From NCBI RefSeq assembly GCF_003952665.1, contig NZ_CP017946.1, forward strand, positions 3,100,001 to 3,164,000: a stretch of DNA of 64,000 nucleotides, in the 5' to 3' direction. The first letter of the stretch is position 1. Each line of letters starts with the position of its first letter. The DNA comes from Bosea sp. Tri-49. GTDB taxonomy: Bacteria > Pseudomonadota > Alphaproteobacteria > Rhizobiales > Beijerinckiaceae. Shown here piece after piece: positions 9,790 to 18,096 of this stretch. The notes under the pieces are model-generated. The model did not search any database and was not told the origin of the DNA. It worked only from the letters and a program-made list of their open reading frames with translations. Both the position numbers and the translations under genes were made by a program.

Positions 9790-10893
9790 ATGGATCGGCG
9801 CGCCTTCCTGGCAGGTGCCGGCGCGGCATTGACGGCAATTCCGTCAGCCGCGCAGACACCGGCGCGCTCCTGGCAGACATCGCCGCTCGCAGAGGCCGGC
9901 TTCCGGCCCGATGCGAGCGAGCGGATCGAGAAGGCCTTCGCGGCAGGCGAGCTCGGCGGATTGCACGGGCTCGTCGTGCTGCGGCACGGCAGGATCGCGC
10001 TGGAGCACTATTTTGCCGGCGCCGACGAGATCTGGGGCGACAGCCGTGGCGTCGTCGCCTTCAACGCCGACGAGCTCCACGATCTGCGCTCGGTGTCGAA
10101 GAGCATCGTCGGCCTCGTCTATGGCATCGCTGTCGCCGACGGGTCGGCCCCGAAGCCCGACGCGCCGCTCCTGGCGAGCTTTCCGGATTATCCCGACCTC
10201 GCTGGCGACGCTGAACGGCAGCGGCTCAAGGTCGAGCATGTGCTGACCATGACCATGGGTCTCGCCTGGGACGAGTCGCTGCCCTATAGCGACCCGCGTA
10301 ACAGCGAGATCGCGATGGAGTACGCACCCGATCGCTACCGCTTCGTTCTCGACCGGCCAATTGCACGCCCGCCGGGCGAGGCCTGGACCTATAGCGGCGG
10401 CGCGACGGCATTGCTCGGACATCTCGTCGCCAAAGGCAGCGGCAAGCGGCTCGGTGAGTTCGCAGGCGAGCGCCTGTTTGCACCGCTCGGCATCGATCGC
10501 TTCGCCTGGACCAACGGTCTCGACGACCGGGAAGCTGCGGCATCGGGCCTGCGCCTGCGCCCGCGCGATCTCGCCGCGATCGGGCAATTGCTGCTCGACA
10601 AGGGCAGCCATGCCGGCCGGCAGATCGTGCCGGCTGAGTGGCTGGAGCGGAGCCTAACGCCACGCACGCAGACCAAGGACGGGCTCGGCTACGGCTATCA
10701 GTGGTATCTAGGCCGCGACCATTCGGGCGCACCTTGGTATGGCGCCTTCGGCAATGGCGGCCAGCGTCTCGTCGTCGCTCCCAGGCAGCAGCTCGTCATC
10801 GCCGTAACCGCCGGCAACTACAACAAGCCGGGCAACTGGCAATTGCCGGTCAAGCTGACGAACGAGTTCGTCTTCGGCGCGCTGGCGCAGTAG
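9790..10893 (+). CDS. Serine hydrolase, beta-lactamase (class C) family, Tat-type signal
   Basis: A 367-residue exported hydrolase. The N-terminus MDRRAFLAGAGAALTAI is a twin-arginine-type signal with a predicted cleavage after SAAQ. The catalytic SxxK is SVSKSI near residue 100, and the tyrosine motif is in WTYSGGATALLGH (YSG instead of YxN). The overall fold matches 6-aminohexanoate-dimer hydrolase and esterase-like members of the penicillin-binding family. It follows an omega-aminotransferase by 13 bases, so a role in releasing an amino acid or amine for that enzyme is plausible but inferred. Confidence 0.88.
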   Translation: MDRRAFLAGAGAALTAIPSAAQTPARSWQTSPLAEAGFRPDASERIEKAFAAGELGGLHGLVVLRHGRIALEHYFAGADEIWGDSRGVVAFNADELHDLRSVSKSIVGLVYGIAVADGSAPKPDAPLLASFPDYPDLAGDAERQRLKVEHVLTMTMGLAWDESLPYSDPRNSEIAMEYAPDRYRFVLDRPIARPPGEAWTYSGGATALLGHLVAKGSGKRLGEFAGERLFAPLGIDRFAWTNGLDDREAAASGLRLRPRDLAAIGQLLLDKGSHAGRQIVPAEWLERSLTPRTQTKDGLGYGYQWYLGRDHSGAPWYGAFGNGGQRLVVAPRQQLVIAVTAGNYNKPGNWQLPVKLTNEFVFGALAQ

Positions 10894-10905
10894 CCGACAG
10901 GCCGC

Positions 10906-11400
10906 TCACCCCCGCCGCAGCTTGTTGTAGCGGGCGATCAGCCTGTCGCGCTTGAGACGGGACAGGCGGTCGATCCAGAAGACGCCGTCGAGCTGGTCAA
11001 TTTCATGCTGGTGGCAGACGGCAAGCAGGCCGTCCGCATCCTCGCTCTGCTCTTTCCCGTCGAGATCCTGATAGCGCACGCGGATACGGGCATGGCGTTC
11101 AAGCTCGTCGGTGACGCCCGGCATCGAGACGCTACCCTCGGTGCGGCGCATGGTTTCGCGCGAGACCTGATCCAGCTCTGGATTGGCGTAGATGCGGACC
11201 TCTCCAGGCGTCAGCTCCAGCACCACGAGCCGCGACAGCACGCCGATATGCGGCGCGGCGATGCCGATTCCGGGCGCCGCCCGCATCGTGTCGAGCAAGT
11301 CTTCGGCAAGTGCGCGCAGATCGGCATCGAAGCGCGTGACCGGTGGAGCGGGCAGCCGCAGACGCGGATCAGGGAAGCTCAGGATCAGACGTACAGGCAT
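10906..11400 (-). CDS. Peptide-deformylase-like protein with missing metal ligands
   Basis: A 164-residue protein with the whole peptide-deformylase fold but altered active site. Motif I is GIGIAAPHIG (canonical GxGLAAPQxG). Motif II is EGSVSMPG where true deformylases have EGCLS, so the cysteine metal ligand is serine. Motif III is CHQHEIDQLDG where HExDH is expected, so the second histidine ligand is glutamine. Two of three metal ligands are lost. Rhizobial genomes are known to carry such 'deformylase-like' paralogues. It may have lost deformylation or bind metal differently. It converges with the serine hydrolase, with a 12-base gap. Confidence 0.88.
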   Translation of the reverse strand: MPVRLILSFPDPRLRLPAPPVTRFDADLRALAEDLLDTMRAAPGIGIAAPHIGVLSRLVVLELTPGEVRIYANPELDQVSRETMRRTEGSVSMPGVTDELERHARIRVRYQDLDGKEQSEDADGLLAVCHQHEIDQLDGVFWIDRLSRLKRDRLIARYNKLRRG

Positions 11401-11425
11401 CGCAGTATTGTAGTGCGCTCCCCGA

Positions 11426-11656
11426 TTGAAGCGTCATTGCAAATACAGCGTAGCGATCCAGATAGATGCGCTCCACCTTCCCCAGGTTGTTACCGCGCAT
11501 TTGGCAGTTGGCAAGCGGGTCGAAGTTATGCCGGGGCACAGGGCGGAACCGAAGCCGGTCGCCTTGCTCTATCCGCATCGGCAGCACCTCTCGCGCCGCC
11601 TCAAGGTCTTCGCCGACTGGCTGGAGCCGCTCCTGAAGGAGCGGCTCTTCGCCTGA
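11426..11656 (+). pseudogene. C-terminal remnant of a LysR-family regulator
   Basis: The plus-strand frame encodes LPQVVTAHLAVGKRVEVM, then ALLYPHRQHLSRRLKVF, then ADWLEPLLKERLF. This is the typical end of a LysR effector-binding domain (GxLv..., YPhrrhls.rv..F.dwL). Only about 60 residues remain. The HTH and most of the effector domain are absent, and the neighbouring deformylase-like gene begins right where the rest should be. The only start is TTG with no ribosome-binding site. I read it as a decaying fragment left by a rearrangement. Confidence 0.7.
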
Positions 11657-13861
11657 TCAGGCCGCGGCCTTCTTCTCGGCGCTGCCGTAGAAGCTCTCGC
11701 CGGTCTTGGCCATGCGCTTCAGCAGCCGGTTCGGCTTGAAGCGCTCGCCATGCTTCTTGGCCAGACTCTCGCAGAGCTTCACGAAAGCGGCCGCACCCAT
11801 ATTGTCGATGTAGCTCAGCGTGCCGCCGCTATAGGGGGCGAAGCCGAAGCCGATGATCGAGCCGACATCGGCCTCGCGCGGATCGGTGACGACGCCTTCT
11901 TCATAGGTCTTGGCCGCCTCCAGCGCCTGCGTGACCAGGAGGCGGTGCTTCAGCTCGTCCATGTCGACCAGCTCGGGCTCGAGCTTGTTCTTGGTGAGCT
12001 CGGCGAGGCCGGGCCAGAGCCGCTTCGGGCCGGCTTCCGGATAGTCGTAGAAGCCCTTCCTGTTCTTGCGGCCGAGGCGGCCATGCTTCTCGACCATCTC
12101 GGCCAGGAGCTTCTCCTGCGCCGGATCGACCGAGGCGTCGCCGAGCTGCGCCTTGGTCGCCTTCAGCACCTTGTAGGCGAGGTCAACCGCGACCTCGTCA
12201 TTGAGCGAGAGCGGGCCGACCGGCATGCCGGCCTGCTTGCCGGCGGCCTCGATCATCGCCGGCGGCACGCCTTCCATCAGCATGAGGTGGCCCTCGCGGA
12301 TGTAGTTGCCGACGCAGCGATTGGCGTAGAAGCCGCGGGTGTCGTTAACGACGATCGGGGTCTTCTTGATGGCGCGAACGAAGTCCAGCGCCATGGCGAG
12401 CGCCTTCTTGCCGGTCTTCTTGGCCATGATGATCTCGACCAGCAGCATCTTCTCGACCGGCGAGAAGAAGTGGATGCCGATGAAGTTCTTCGGGCGCTCG
12501 CTGTGCTCGGCGAGCCCGGTGATCGGCAGCGTCGAGGTGTTGGAGCCGAAGATGGTCTTGGGACCGACCACGGCCTCGACCTTGGCGATGACCTCGGCTT
12601 TGACCTTGGGATCCTCGAACACGGCCTCGACGACCAGGTCGCAACCCTTGAGGTCGGCATAGTCGGCCGAGGCCTTGATCCGGCCGAGCAATGCGTCGCG
12701 ATCGGCGGTCTTGGCACGGCCCTTGGTGATCTGGTCGGTGACCAGCTTGTGCGAATAGGCCTTGCCCTTCTCGGCCGCCTCGATGTCGCGATCAACGAGC
12801 ACCACCTCGATACCGGCATTGGCGGTGACATAGGCGATGCCCGCGCCCATGAAGCCGGCGCCGATGACGCCGACCTTCTTCAGCTTAGAGGCCGGAACAT
12901 CGGCCGGGCGACGGGCGCCCTTGTTGAGCTCCTGCATCGAGACAAAGAGCGAGCGGATCATCGAGGCCGCCTCCTTCGTCCGCAGGATCTTCGCGAAATA
13001 GCGGCTCTCGACCTTGAGGGCGAGGTCCATCGGCAGCTGCAGGCCCTCATAGACCGCGCTGAGGATGGCGCGGGCCGCCGGGTAGTTGTCGTTGGTCTCG
13101 CGGCGATAGATCGCGCTGGCCGGCGGCCAGATCTGCATGCCGGCCGGCGAATGGACCTTGTTGGACGGCAGCTTGAACTTGGGGTCTTCCCAGGGCTGCT
13201 TCGCCTGCGGGTTGGCCTTGAGCCACTCCTTGGCGGCGGCGACGATCTGGTCGCGCGGCAGAACGGCATGGACGAGGCCGGAATTGCGGGCCGGCAGCGC
13301 CTTGATCTGGTCGCCCTTGAACATCATCTGCAGCGCGTCGCCGGTCTGCATCAGGCGCGAGACGCGCTGGGTGCCGCCAGCGCCGGGGAACAGGCCGACC
13401 TTGATCTCGGGCAGGCCGACGCGGGTCGAGGCATCGTCCGAGACGACGCGCAGTTGGCAGGAGAGCGCGAGTTCGAAGGCGCCGCCGAGGCAGACGCCAT
13501 GGATCGCCGCGGCGAACGGCTTCCCGCAGGTTTCGAGCTTGCGATAGAGTTGGCTGAGCTTGCGGCTCTCGTCGAAGAAGCGCTGCATCGCGATCTGCTC
13601 GCCCTGCTCCTTGGCGAGCTTGACGTAGAGGTCGCGCAGGCCCTGCAGCATGGTGAGGTCGGCGCCGCCGGAGAAGGCCTCCTTGCCGGAGACGATGACG
13701 CAGCCCTTGATCGCCTCATCGGAAGCGACCTTGTCGACGACCTGATTGAGCTCTTCCATCACCTGCGGGGTGATGACGTTCATCGAGCGCTCGGGCATGT
13801 CCCAGGTCAGGGTGGCGATGCCGTCGGCGTCGGTCTCGAAGCGGAAATTGACGAGGTTCAT
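11657..13861 (-). CDS. FadB/FadJ-like enoyl-CoA hydratase / 3-hydroxyacyl-CoA dehydrogenase
   Basis: A 734-residue bifunctional beta-oxidation enzyme. The N-terminal crotonase half has FSGGADLTML and GVCLGGAFELALSCQLR (oxyanion hole and catalytic acid region, near residues 65-130). The central NAD-binding half begins GVIGAGFMGAGIAY, and the C-terminal dehydrogenase domain contains HFFSPVEKMLLVEII and the catalytic FYANRC region. It hydrates enoyl-CoA and oxidises the 3-hydroxyacyl-CoA. ATG at 13861 is preceded by GAGGAGA at good spacing. The thiolase gene ends 11 bases upstream, so the two are co-transcribed and complete one round of fatty-acid degradation. Confidence 0.93.
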   Translation of the reverse strand: MNLVNFRFETDADGIATLTWDMPERSMNVITPQVMEELNQVVDKVASDEAIKGCVIVSGKEAFSGGADLTMLQGLRDLYVKLAKEQGEQIAMQRFFDESRKLSQLYRKLETCGKPFAAAIHGVCLGGAFELALSCQLRVVSDDASTRVGLPEIKVGLFPGAGGTQRVSRLMQTGDALQMMFKGDQIKALPARNSGLVHAVLPRDQIVAAAKEWLKANPQAKQPWEDPKFKLPSNKVHSPAGMQIWPPASAIYRRETNDNYPAARAILSAVYEGLQLPMDLALKVESRYFAKILRTKEAASMIRSLFVSMQELNKGARRPADVPASKLKKVGVIGAGFMGAGIAYVTANAGIEVVLVDRDIEAAEKGKAYSHKLVTDQITKGRAKTADRDALLGRIKASADYADLKGCDLVVEAVFEDPKVKAEVIAKVEAVVGPKTIFGSNTSTLPITGLAEHSERPKNFIGIHFFSPVEKMLLVEIIMAKKTGKKALAMALDFVRAIKKTPIVVNDTRGFYANRCVGNYIREGHLMLMEGVPPAMIEAAGKQAGMPVGPLSLNDEVAVDLAYKVLKATKAQLGDASVDPAQEKLLAEMVEKHGRLGRKNRKGFYDYPEAGPKRLWPGLAELTKNKLEPELVDMDELKHRLLVTQALEAAKTYEEGVVTDPREADVGSIIGFGFAPYSGGTLSYIDNMGAAAFVKLCESLAKKHGERFKPNRLLKRMAKTGESFYGSAEKKAAA

Positions 13862-13872
13862 CGTGTCTCTCC

Positions 13873-15081
13873 TCAAACCCGTTCGATGATGGTGGCGACG
13901 CCCATGCCAACGGCGACGCAGAGCGTGACCAGCGCGGTCTGCTTGTTGGTGCGCTCGAGCTCGTCGAGCACGGTGCCCAGGATCATCGCGCCGGTGGCGC
14001 CAAGCGGGTGGCCCATGGCGATGGCGCCGCCATTGACGTTGAGCACGGCGTCGTCGATGTCGAAGGCCTGCTGATAGCGCAGCACGACCGAGGAGAAGGC
14101 CTCGTTCAGCTCGAACAGGTCGATGTCCTTGACGCTCATCCCGGCCTTTTTCAGGACGAGCTCGGTGACGTCGACCGGACCGGTCAGCATTAGCGCGAGG
14201 TCGGAGCCGGTGGTGGCGAAGGCGCGAATGCGGGCGCGGGGCTTCAGGCCCGACGCCTTGCCGGCCTTCTTCGAGCCGACGAGCACAGCGGCGGCGCCGT
14301 CGACGATGCCCGAGGAATTACCGGCATGGTGGACGTGGTTGACGAACTCGACATCCGGATGCGCCGCGGTCGCGACCGCATCGAAGCCGCCCATCTCGCC
14401 CATCTGGACGAAGGAGGCCTTGAGCGAGGCCAGCGCCTGCATATCGGTGTTCGGGCGGATGGTCTCGTCGCGGTCGAGGATGATCAGACCGTTGACGTCG
14501 GTGACCGGGATCACCGAATTCTTGAAATGGCCGGCCTGCCAGGCGGCTGCGGCGCGCTTGTGCGAGCGCACGGCATAGGCGTCGACGTCGTCGCGCGAGA
14601 AGCCGTACTTCGTCGCGATCAGGTCGGCCGAGACGCCCTGCGGCATGAAATAGGTGTCGATCGCGACGGAGGGGTCGACCGCGATGCCGAAGCCCGAGGC
14701 GCCCATGCCGATGCGGGACATGCTCTCGACGCCGCCGCCGATCGTCATCTCCTTCTGGCCGGACATGACCTGCGCCGCAGCGAGGTTCACCGCATCGAGC
14801 CCCGAGGCGCAGAAGCGGTTGATCTGCACGCCCGGCACTTCCCTGCCGTAGCCGGCTTTCAGCGCGACGGTGCGGGCGATGTCAGCGCCAGCCTCGCCGA
14901 CCGGATCGACGCAGCCGAAGACGACGTCCTCGACCAGCTTGGTGTCGAGATTGTTGCGCTCCTTGATGGCGCGCAGGGTCTGCGTGCCCAATTCGATCGC
15001 GGTGACTTCGTGGAGCGAACCGTCGGCCTTCCCCTTGCCGCGCGGTGTCCGGACGTGATCGTAGATGAAGGCGTCAGCCAT
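13873..15081 (-). CDS. Acetyl-CoA C-acyltransferase (thiolase)
   Basis: A 402-residue thiolase for the last step of beta-oxidation. The nucleophile cysteine lies in NRFCASGLDAVNLAA near residue 90, the C-terminal His is in NVNGGAIAMGHPLGATGA, and the second catalytic cysteine is in TLCVAVGMGVA. ATG at 15081 has GGGAGG ten bases upstream; the frame is open eight codons further but that has no support. It lies between acyl-CoA dehydrogenase and the FadB-like gene on the same strand. The 134 bases before it hold palindromic repeats. Confidence 0.94.
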   Translation of the reverse strand: MADAFIYDHVRTPRGKGKADGSLHEVTAIELGTQTLRAIKERNNLDTKLVEDVVFGCVDPVGEAGADIARTVALKAGYGREVPGVQINRFCASGLDAVNLAAAQVMSGQKEMTIGGGVESMSRIGMGASGFGIAVDPSVAIDTYFMPQGVSADLIATKYGFSRDDVDAYAVRSHKRAAAAWQAGHFKNSVIPVTDVNGLIILDRDETIRPNTDMQALASLKASFVQMGEMGGFDAVATAAHPDVEFVNHVHHAGNSSGIVDGAAAVLVGSKKAGKASGLKPRARIRAFATTGSDLALMLTGPVDVTELVLKKAGMSVKDIDLFELNEAFSSVVLRYQQAFDIDDAVLNVNGGAIAMGHPLGATGAMILGTVLDELERTNKQTALVTLCVAVGMGVATIIERV

Positions 15082-15132
15082 CAAGGCCTCCCGGGCTGGC
15101 CGCAATTGCGGCTCGTTTCGGTCCCCGCCGTC

Positions 15133-15155
15133 ATGGTCGGGCTTGACCCGACCAT
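15133..15155. repeat. Short palindrome, unit shared with two larger intergenic repeats
   Basis: ATGGTCGGG and CCCGACCAT flank CTTGA. The same arm pair ends the repeats at 36867-36962 and 45262-45352. It sits between acyl-CoA dehydrogenase and thiolase in the same transcript. Confidence 0.6.
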
Positions 15156-15179
15156 TTCATGACGAGGCAATTCTGCAAG

Positions 15180-15204
15180 AGATGCCCGGACCAGGCCCGG
15201 GCAT
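15180..15204. repeat. Second intergenic hairpin before thiolase
   Basis: GATGCCCGG and CCGGGCATC pair across a seven-base loop. Together with the preceding palindrome it fills the gap between two co-directional beta-oxidation genes and may slow or stabilise the transcript. Confidence 0.45.
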
Positions 15205-15215
15205 CGCGTTCACGT

Positions 15216-17012
15216 TCAGAACTGCTCGGCGCTCAGCGCCATGGTCGAATCCGCTCCCGTGGTGATCCGCGCCAGATGCGCGGCGGTCTCGGGCAGCGAA
15301 CGCTCCATGAAGAAGCGGGCGGTGACGAGCTTGGCGTTCATGCGCTCAGCCTGGCCATTGGCACCGGCCTTGAGCTTGTCCTGCGCGACCTTGGCCATCT
15401 TGACCCACATATAGCCGAGCGAGACCAGGCCGAGCAGGTGCATGTAGTCATGCGCGCCGGCGCCGGCATTGTCCGGCTTTGCAAGCGCGTTCTGCATGAA
15501 CCACATCGTCCCCTGCTGGAGATGGCCGAGCGAGGTTGCGAGCGAAACCAGCAGTGGCTTCAGCGCCTCGTCCGCCTCGTTCTCCTTCACGAAGGCGCCG
15601 ACCTCGTTGAAGAAGGCCATGATGGCGCGGCCACCGTCACGGCCGAGCTTGCGGCCGACCAGGTCCATCGCCTGCACGCCGTTGGCGCCCTCGTAGATCA
15701 TGGCGATGCGGGCATCGCGAACGAACTGCTCCATGCCCCATTCGGCGATGTAGCCATGGCCGCCATACATCTGCTGGGCCTTCACCGCATTGTCGAAGCC
15801 GACATCGGTGAGCACGCCCTTCAGCACCGGCGTCATCAGGCCGAGCTGGTCGTCGGCGGCCTGGCGCTCGGCGGCGTCGGTCGAGCGGTGGGCGACGTCC
15901 GACTTGATCGCGTTCCAGAGCACGAAGGCGCGCGCCGCCTCGTTGAAGGCCTTGATCGACATCAGCGTGCGACGCACGTCCGGATGCACGATGATCGGGT
16001 CGGCAGCCTTGTCGGGGTTCTTGGCGCCGGTCAGCGCGCGGCCCTGCAGGCGGTCCTTGGCGTAGACGACGGCGTTCTGATAGGCAACCTCGGACTGGGC
16101 CAGCCCCTGGATCGCGACACCGAGGCGGGCCTCGTTCATCATCACGAACATGGCGTTGAGACCCTTGTTCTCGGTCCCGACCAGCCAGCCCTTGGCCCCG
16201 TCATAGTTCATGACGCAGGTCGAGTTGCCGTGAATGCCCATCTTGTGCTCGATCGAGCCGCAGGAGACGTGGTTGTTCGCGCCGACCGAGCCGTCAGCGC
16301 CGACCTCGTTGCGCGGCACGACGAAGAGCGAGATGCCCTTGACGCCCTGCGGCGCGCCCTCGACGCGGGCGAGTACGAGGTGCACGATGTTCTCGGTGAT
16401 GTCCTGCTCGCCGGCCGAGATGAAGATCTTGGTGCCGGTGATCGCATAGGTACCGTCGCCGTTCGGGACGGCCTTGGTCTTGATCAGGCCGAGATCGGTG
16501 CCGCAATGCGGCTCGGTCAGGTTCATCGTGCCGGACCAGGTGCCTTCGGCCATCTTCGGCAGATAGGTGCGCTTCACCTCGTCGGAGCCGTGGACATAGA
16601 GCGCGGCCATCGCGCCCATGGTCAGGCCGGGATACATCGAGAACGCCATGTTCGCCGAGGAGGAGAACTCGTTCATGATGGCGCCGAGCGTATAGGGCAG
16701 GCCCTGGCCGCCATATTCGGGGTCCATGGCGAGCCCGACCCAACCGCCGGCAGCGTAGGCTTCATAGGCCTGCTTGAAGCCCTTCGGGGTGGTCACCGAG
16801 CCGTCGTCGTTGCGCTTGCAACCTTCCTTGTCGCCGGAATGGTTGAGCGGCTGCAGCACCTCTTCGCAGAGCTTGGCGCCCTCGCCGAGCACAGCCTCGA
16901 CCAGATCGGGCGTCGCCTCGGCGAAGCCCGGCAGGTTGTTGTAGCGCTCGAACTGGAAGACGTCGTTGAGCAGGAACAGCGTGTCTTCGACGGGTGCCTT
17001 GTAAACCGGCAT
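15216..17012 (-). CDS. Acyl-CoA dehydrogenase (long FadE-like form)
   Basis: A 598-residue FAD enzyme for the first step of beta-oxidation. Visible features are an N-terminal extension typical of the roughly 600-residue subgroup, WSGTMNLTEPHCGTDLG near residue 155-171 (FAD/substrate loop), the middle domain with ITGTKIFISAGEQD, and the C-terminal QMYGGHGYIAEWGMEQ. The catalytic glutamate is probably in MIYEGANGVQAMDL. ATG at 17012 follows GGGAGGG. It is the first gene of the acyl-CoA dehydrogenase-thiolase-FadB operon and has its own promoter with an overlapping palindrome. Confidence 0.94.
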   Translation of the reverse strand: MPVYKAPVEDTLFLLNDVFQFERYNNLPGFAEATPDLVEAVLGEGAKLCEEVLQPLNHSGDKEGCKRNDDGSVTTPKGFKQAYEAYAAGGWVGLAMDPEYGGQGLPYTLGAIMNEFSSSANMAFSMYPGLTMGAMAALYVHGSDEVKRTYLPKMAEGTWSGTMNLTEPHCGTDLGLIKTKAVPNGDGTYAITGTKIFISAGEQDITENIVHLVLARVEGAPQGVKGISLFVVPRNEVGADGSVGANNHVSCGSIEHKMGIHGNSTCVMNYDGAKGWLVGTENKGLNAMFVMMNEARLGVAIQGLAQSEVAYQNAVVYAKDRLQGRALTGAKNPDKAADPIIVHPDVRRTLMSIKAFNEAARAFVLWNAIKSDVAHRSTDAAERQAADDQLGLMTPVLKGVLTDVGFDNAVKAQQMYGGHGYIAEWGMEQFVRDARIAMIYEGANGVQAMDLVGRKLGRDGGRAIMAFFNEVGAFVKENEADEALKPLLVSLATSLGHLQQGTMWFMQNALAKPDNAGAGAHDYMHLLGLVSLGYMWVKMAKVAQDKLKAGANGQAERMNAKLVTARFFMERSLPETAAHLARITTGADSTMALSAEQF

Positions 17013-17086
17013 CGCATCCCTCCCTGGCGTTTTGACAACGATCTTGGACGAAGCTTGCCGGCTCTATATGACAGCGGCGCCTCGGA

Positions 17087-17124
17087 ATAGTTCATATATA
17101 AACTATCTGGTCGCAACTTGCCAA
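17087..17124 (-). promoter_or_regulatory. Promoter of the beta-oxidation operon with overlapping palindrome
   Basis: Reading the minus strand, TTGGCA (17124-17119) and TTATAT (17101-17096) are 17 bases apart, a good sigma-70 pair. The -10 lies inside the near-perfect inverted repeat ATAGTTCATATATAAACTAT (17087-17106), which could be a repressor site. About 75 bases of leader separate it from the ATG at 17012. Confidence 0.5.
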
Positions 17125-17203
17125 GGGGCCACGTCAATTTTTTCGCCTGGACAGCGCTGCCGGGAGAGATTGGCGCGAGCAGCGATCGGCTTGCAAACGA
17201 AAA

Positions 17204-17232
17204 ATGCCCCGAACCGGCGAGGTTCGGGGCAT
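17204..17232 (-). terminator. Rho-independent terminator of the MerR gene
   Basis: ATGCCCCGAACC pairs perfectly with GGTTCGGGGCAT across GGCGA. On the minus strand the stem is followed by TTTTTCG. It lies 41 bases past the merR-type stop and separates it from the beta-oxidation operon. Confidence 0.85.
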
Positions 17233-17272
17233 CGTGATCTCAGCGGTATGCCGGTCAGCCGACCGGGCGGCT

Positions 17273-17728
17273 TCAGGCGTCGAGGCGTGCGAGGGTCGTC
17301 TCGAGCTCGGCAATGGCGGCCTCGATCTCGACGCGCTGGCTGCGCAGCAATTCGAGCTGCTCGGCGATCTGGCCGCGGCTGAGCTGCAGGCCACCGACCG
17401 AGGCGGACGGCTCCTTGCCCTTGATCTCCTTGCCGTCCTCGTTGGCGAGCATGGCGCGGATCTCGACCAGGGTGAAGCCGAGCTGCTTGCCCTTGAGGAT
17501 GAGCGCGAGGCGGGCGCGGTCGCGGCCGGAGTAGATCCGGGTCAGGCCCGAGCGGGCCGGCGCGAGCAGGCCGCGCGATTCATAGAAGCGCAATGTGCGC
17601 AGGGTCACGCCGAACTCGCGGGCGAGATCGCTGATGGTGAAACCACCGGCTTCGGTGTCGTTCGTCGTCTGAGAAGAGCGGCCGTCGTGACTCGGTGTGG
17701 CCGCCAGAGCTGAGCCTTGGCGCGGCAT
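17273..17728 (-). CDS. MerR-family transcriptional regulator
   Basis: A 151-residue regulator. The winged HTH lies near residues 30-75, with FTISDLAREFGVTLRTLRFY followed by ESRGLLAPARSGLTRIYSG. A coiled-coil dimerisation helix fills the C-terminal third (QIAEQLELLRSQRVEIEAA). No metal-binding cysteines are present, which fits acyl-CoA or amino-acid-catabolism MerR regulators such as LiuR-type proteins. It sits directly upstream of the beta-oxidation operon on the same strand but has its own terminator, so it is probably the local regulator; this is inferred from position. ATG at 17728 was preferred over an upstream alternative at 17797. Confidence 0.88.
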   Translation of the reverse strand: MPRQGSALAATPSHDGRSSQTTNDTEAGGFTISDLAREFGVTLRTLRFYESRGLLAPARSGLTRIYSGRDRARLALILKGKQLGFTLVEIRAMLANEDGKEIKGKEPSASVGGLQLSRGQIAEQLELLRSQRVEIEAAIAELETTLARLDA

Positions 17729-17815
17729 ATCTGATCCTTGCGGGTTGCGGGGCGGAGCTGCCTGCCCCATCGGAAGGCGCTCCTGCGTTGCCGGCAATGT
17801 AGGGGCGCGGCTCCC

Positions 17816-17828
17816 TTACGTCACGTTA
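17816..17828. promoter_or_regulatory. Candidate MerR-type operator
   Basis: TTACGTCACGTTA is an imperfect palindrome (TTACGT and ACGTTA around C) about 90 bases upstream of the MerR ATG. It resembles the TTACGT-ACGTAA type of site described for acyl-CoA-catabolism MerR regulators. No matching copy was found in front of the acyl-CoA dehydrogenase gene, so autoregulation only is suggested. Confidence 0.35.
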
Positions 17829-17935
17829 TCCGCCTCCGGCTGGGGGTAAGTTACGGTTATGCCCGGTCTATATCGAGCCCCGGGCGGGCTGTCGTGGCAC
17901 ATGTTTGGACAAAATTAACGCCCAGCCCCCCGATC

Positions 17936-17950
17936 TTAACGCTCTGTTTA
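17936..17950 (+). promoter_or_regulatory. Possible CtrA-like site
   Basis: TTAACGCTCTGTTTA matches TTAA-N7-TTAA, the alphaproteobacterial CtrA consensus, with one mismatch. It lies about 150 bases upstream of the podJ-like ATG. A single degenerate match has low specificity. Confidence 0.25.
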
Positions 17951-18096
17951 CCGTGACTGCGAAAAGTCGGTACCGCGATCTCCAGCATCGGCCGCATCAA
18001 CCCGATGTTCATGAATGCCGAGATCGCAGGGGCGCCGCCGCATGAGGGGGCTGCGCGCCCGCTAAGCCAAGACCGGCCCCTCGAGGCGAACGTAAC

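Larger units (their letters stand above)
17729..18096. other. Divergent intergenic region between merR-type and podJ-like genes
   Basis: This 368-base gap carries the promoters of both genes. I see no credible additional gene: a minus-strand extension of the MerR frame reaches 17797, and other short frames are antisense shadows. Two candidate operators are listed separately. Confidence 0.6.

Noticed and set aside
11750..14074. A 774-codon plus-strand frame opposite the FadB-like gene
   Set aside because: Antisense shadow of a gene with all crotonase and 3-hydroxyacyl-CoA dehydrogenase motifs.
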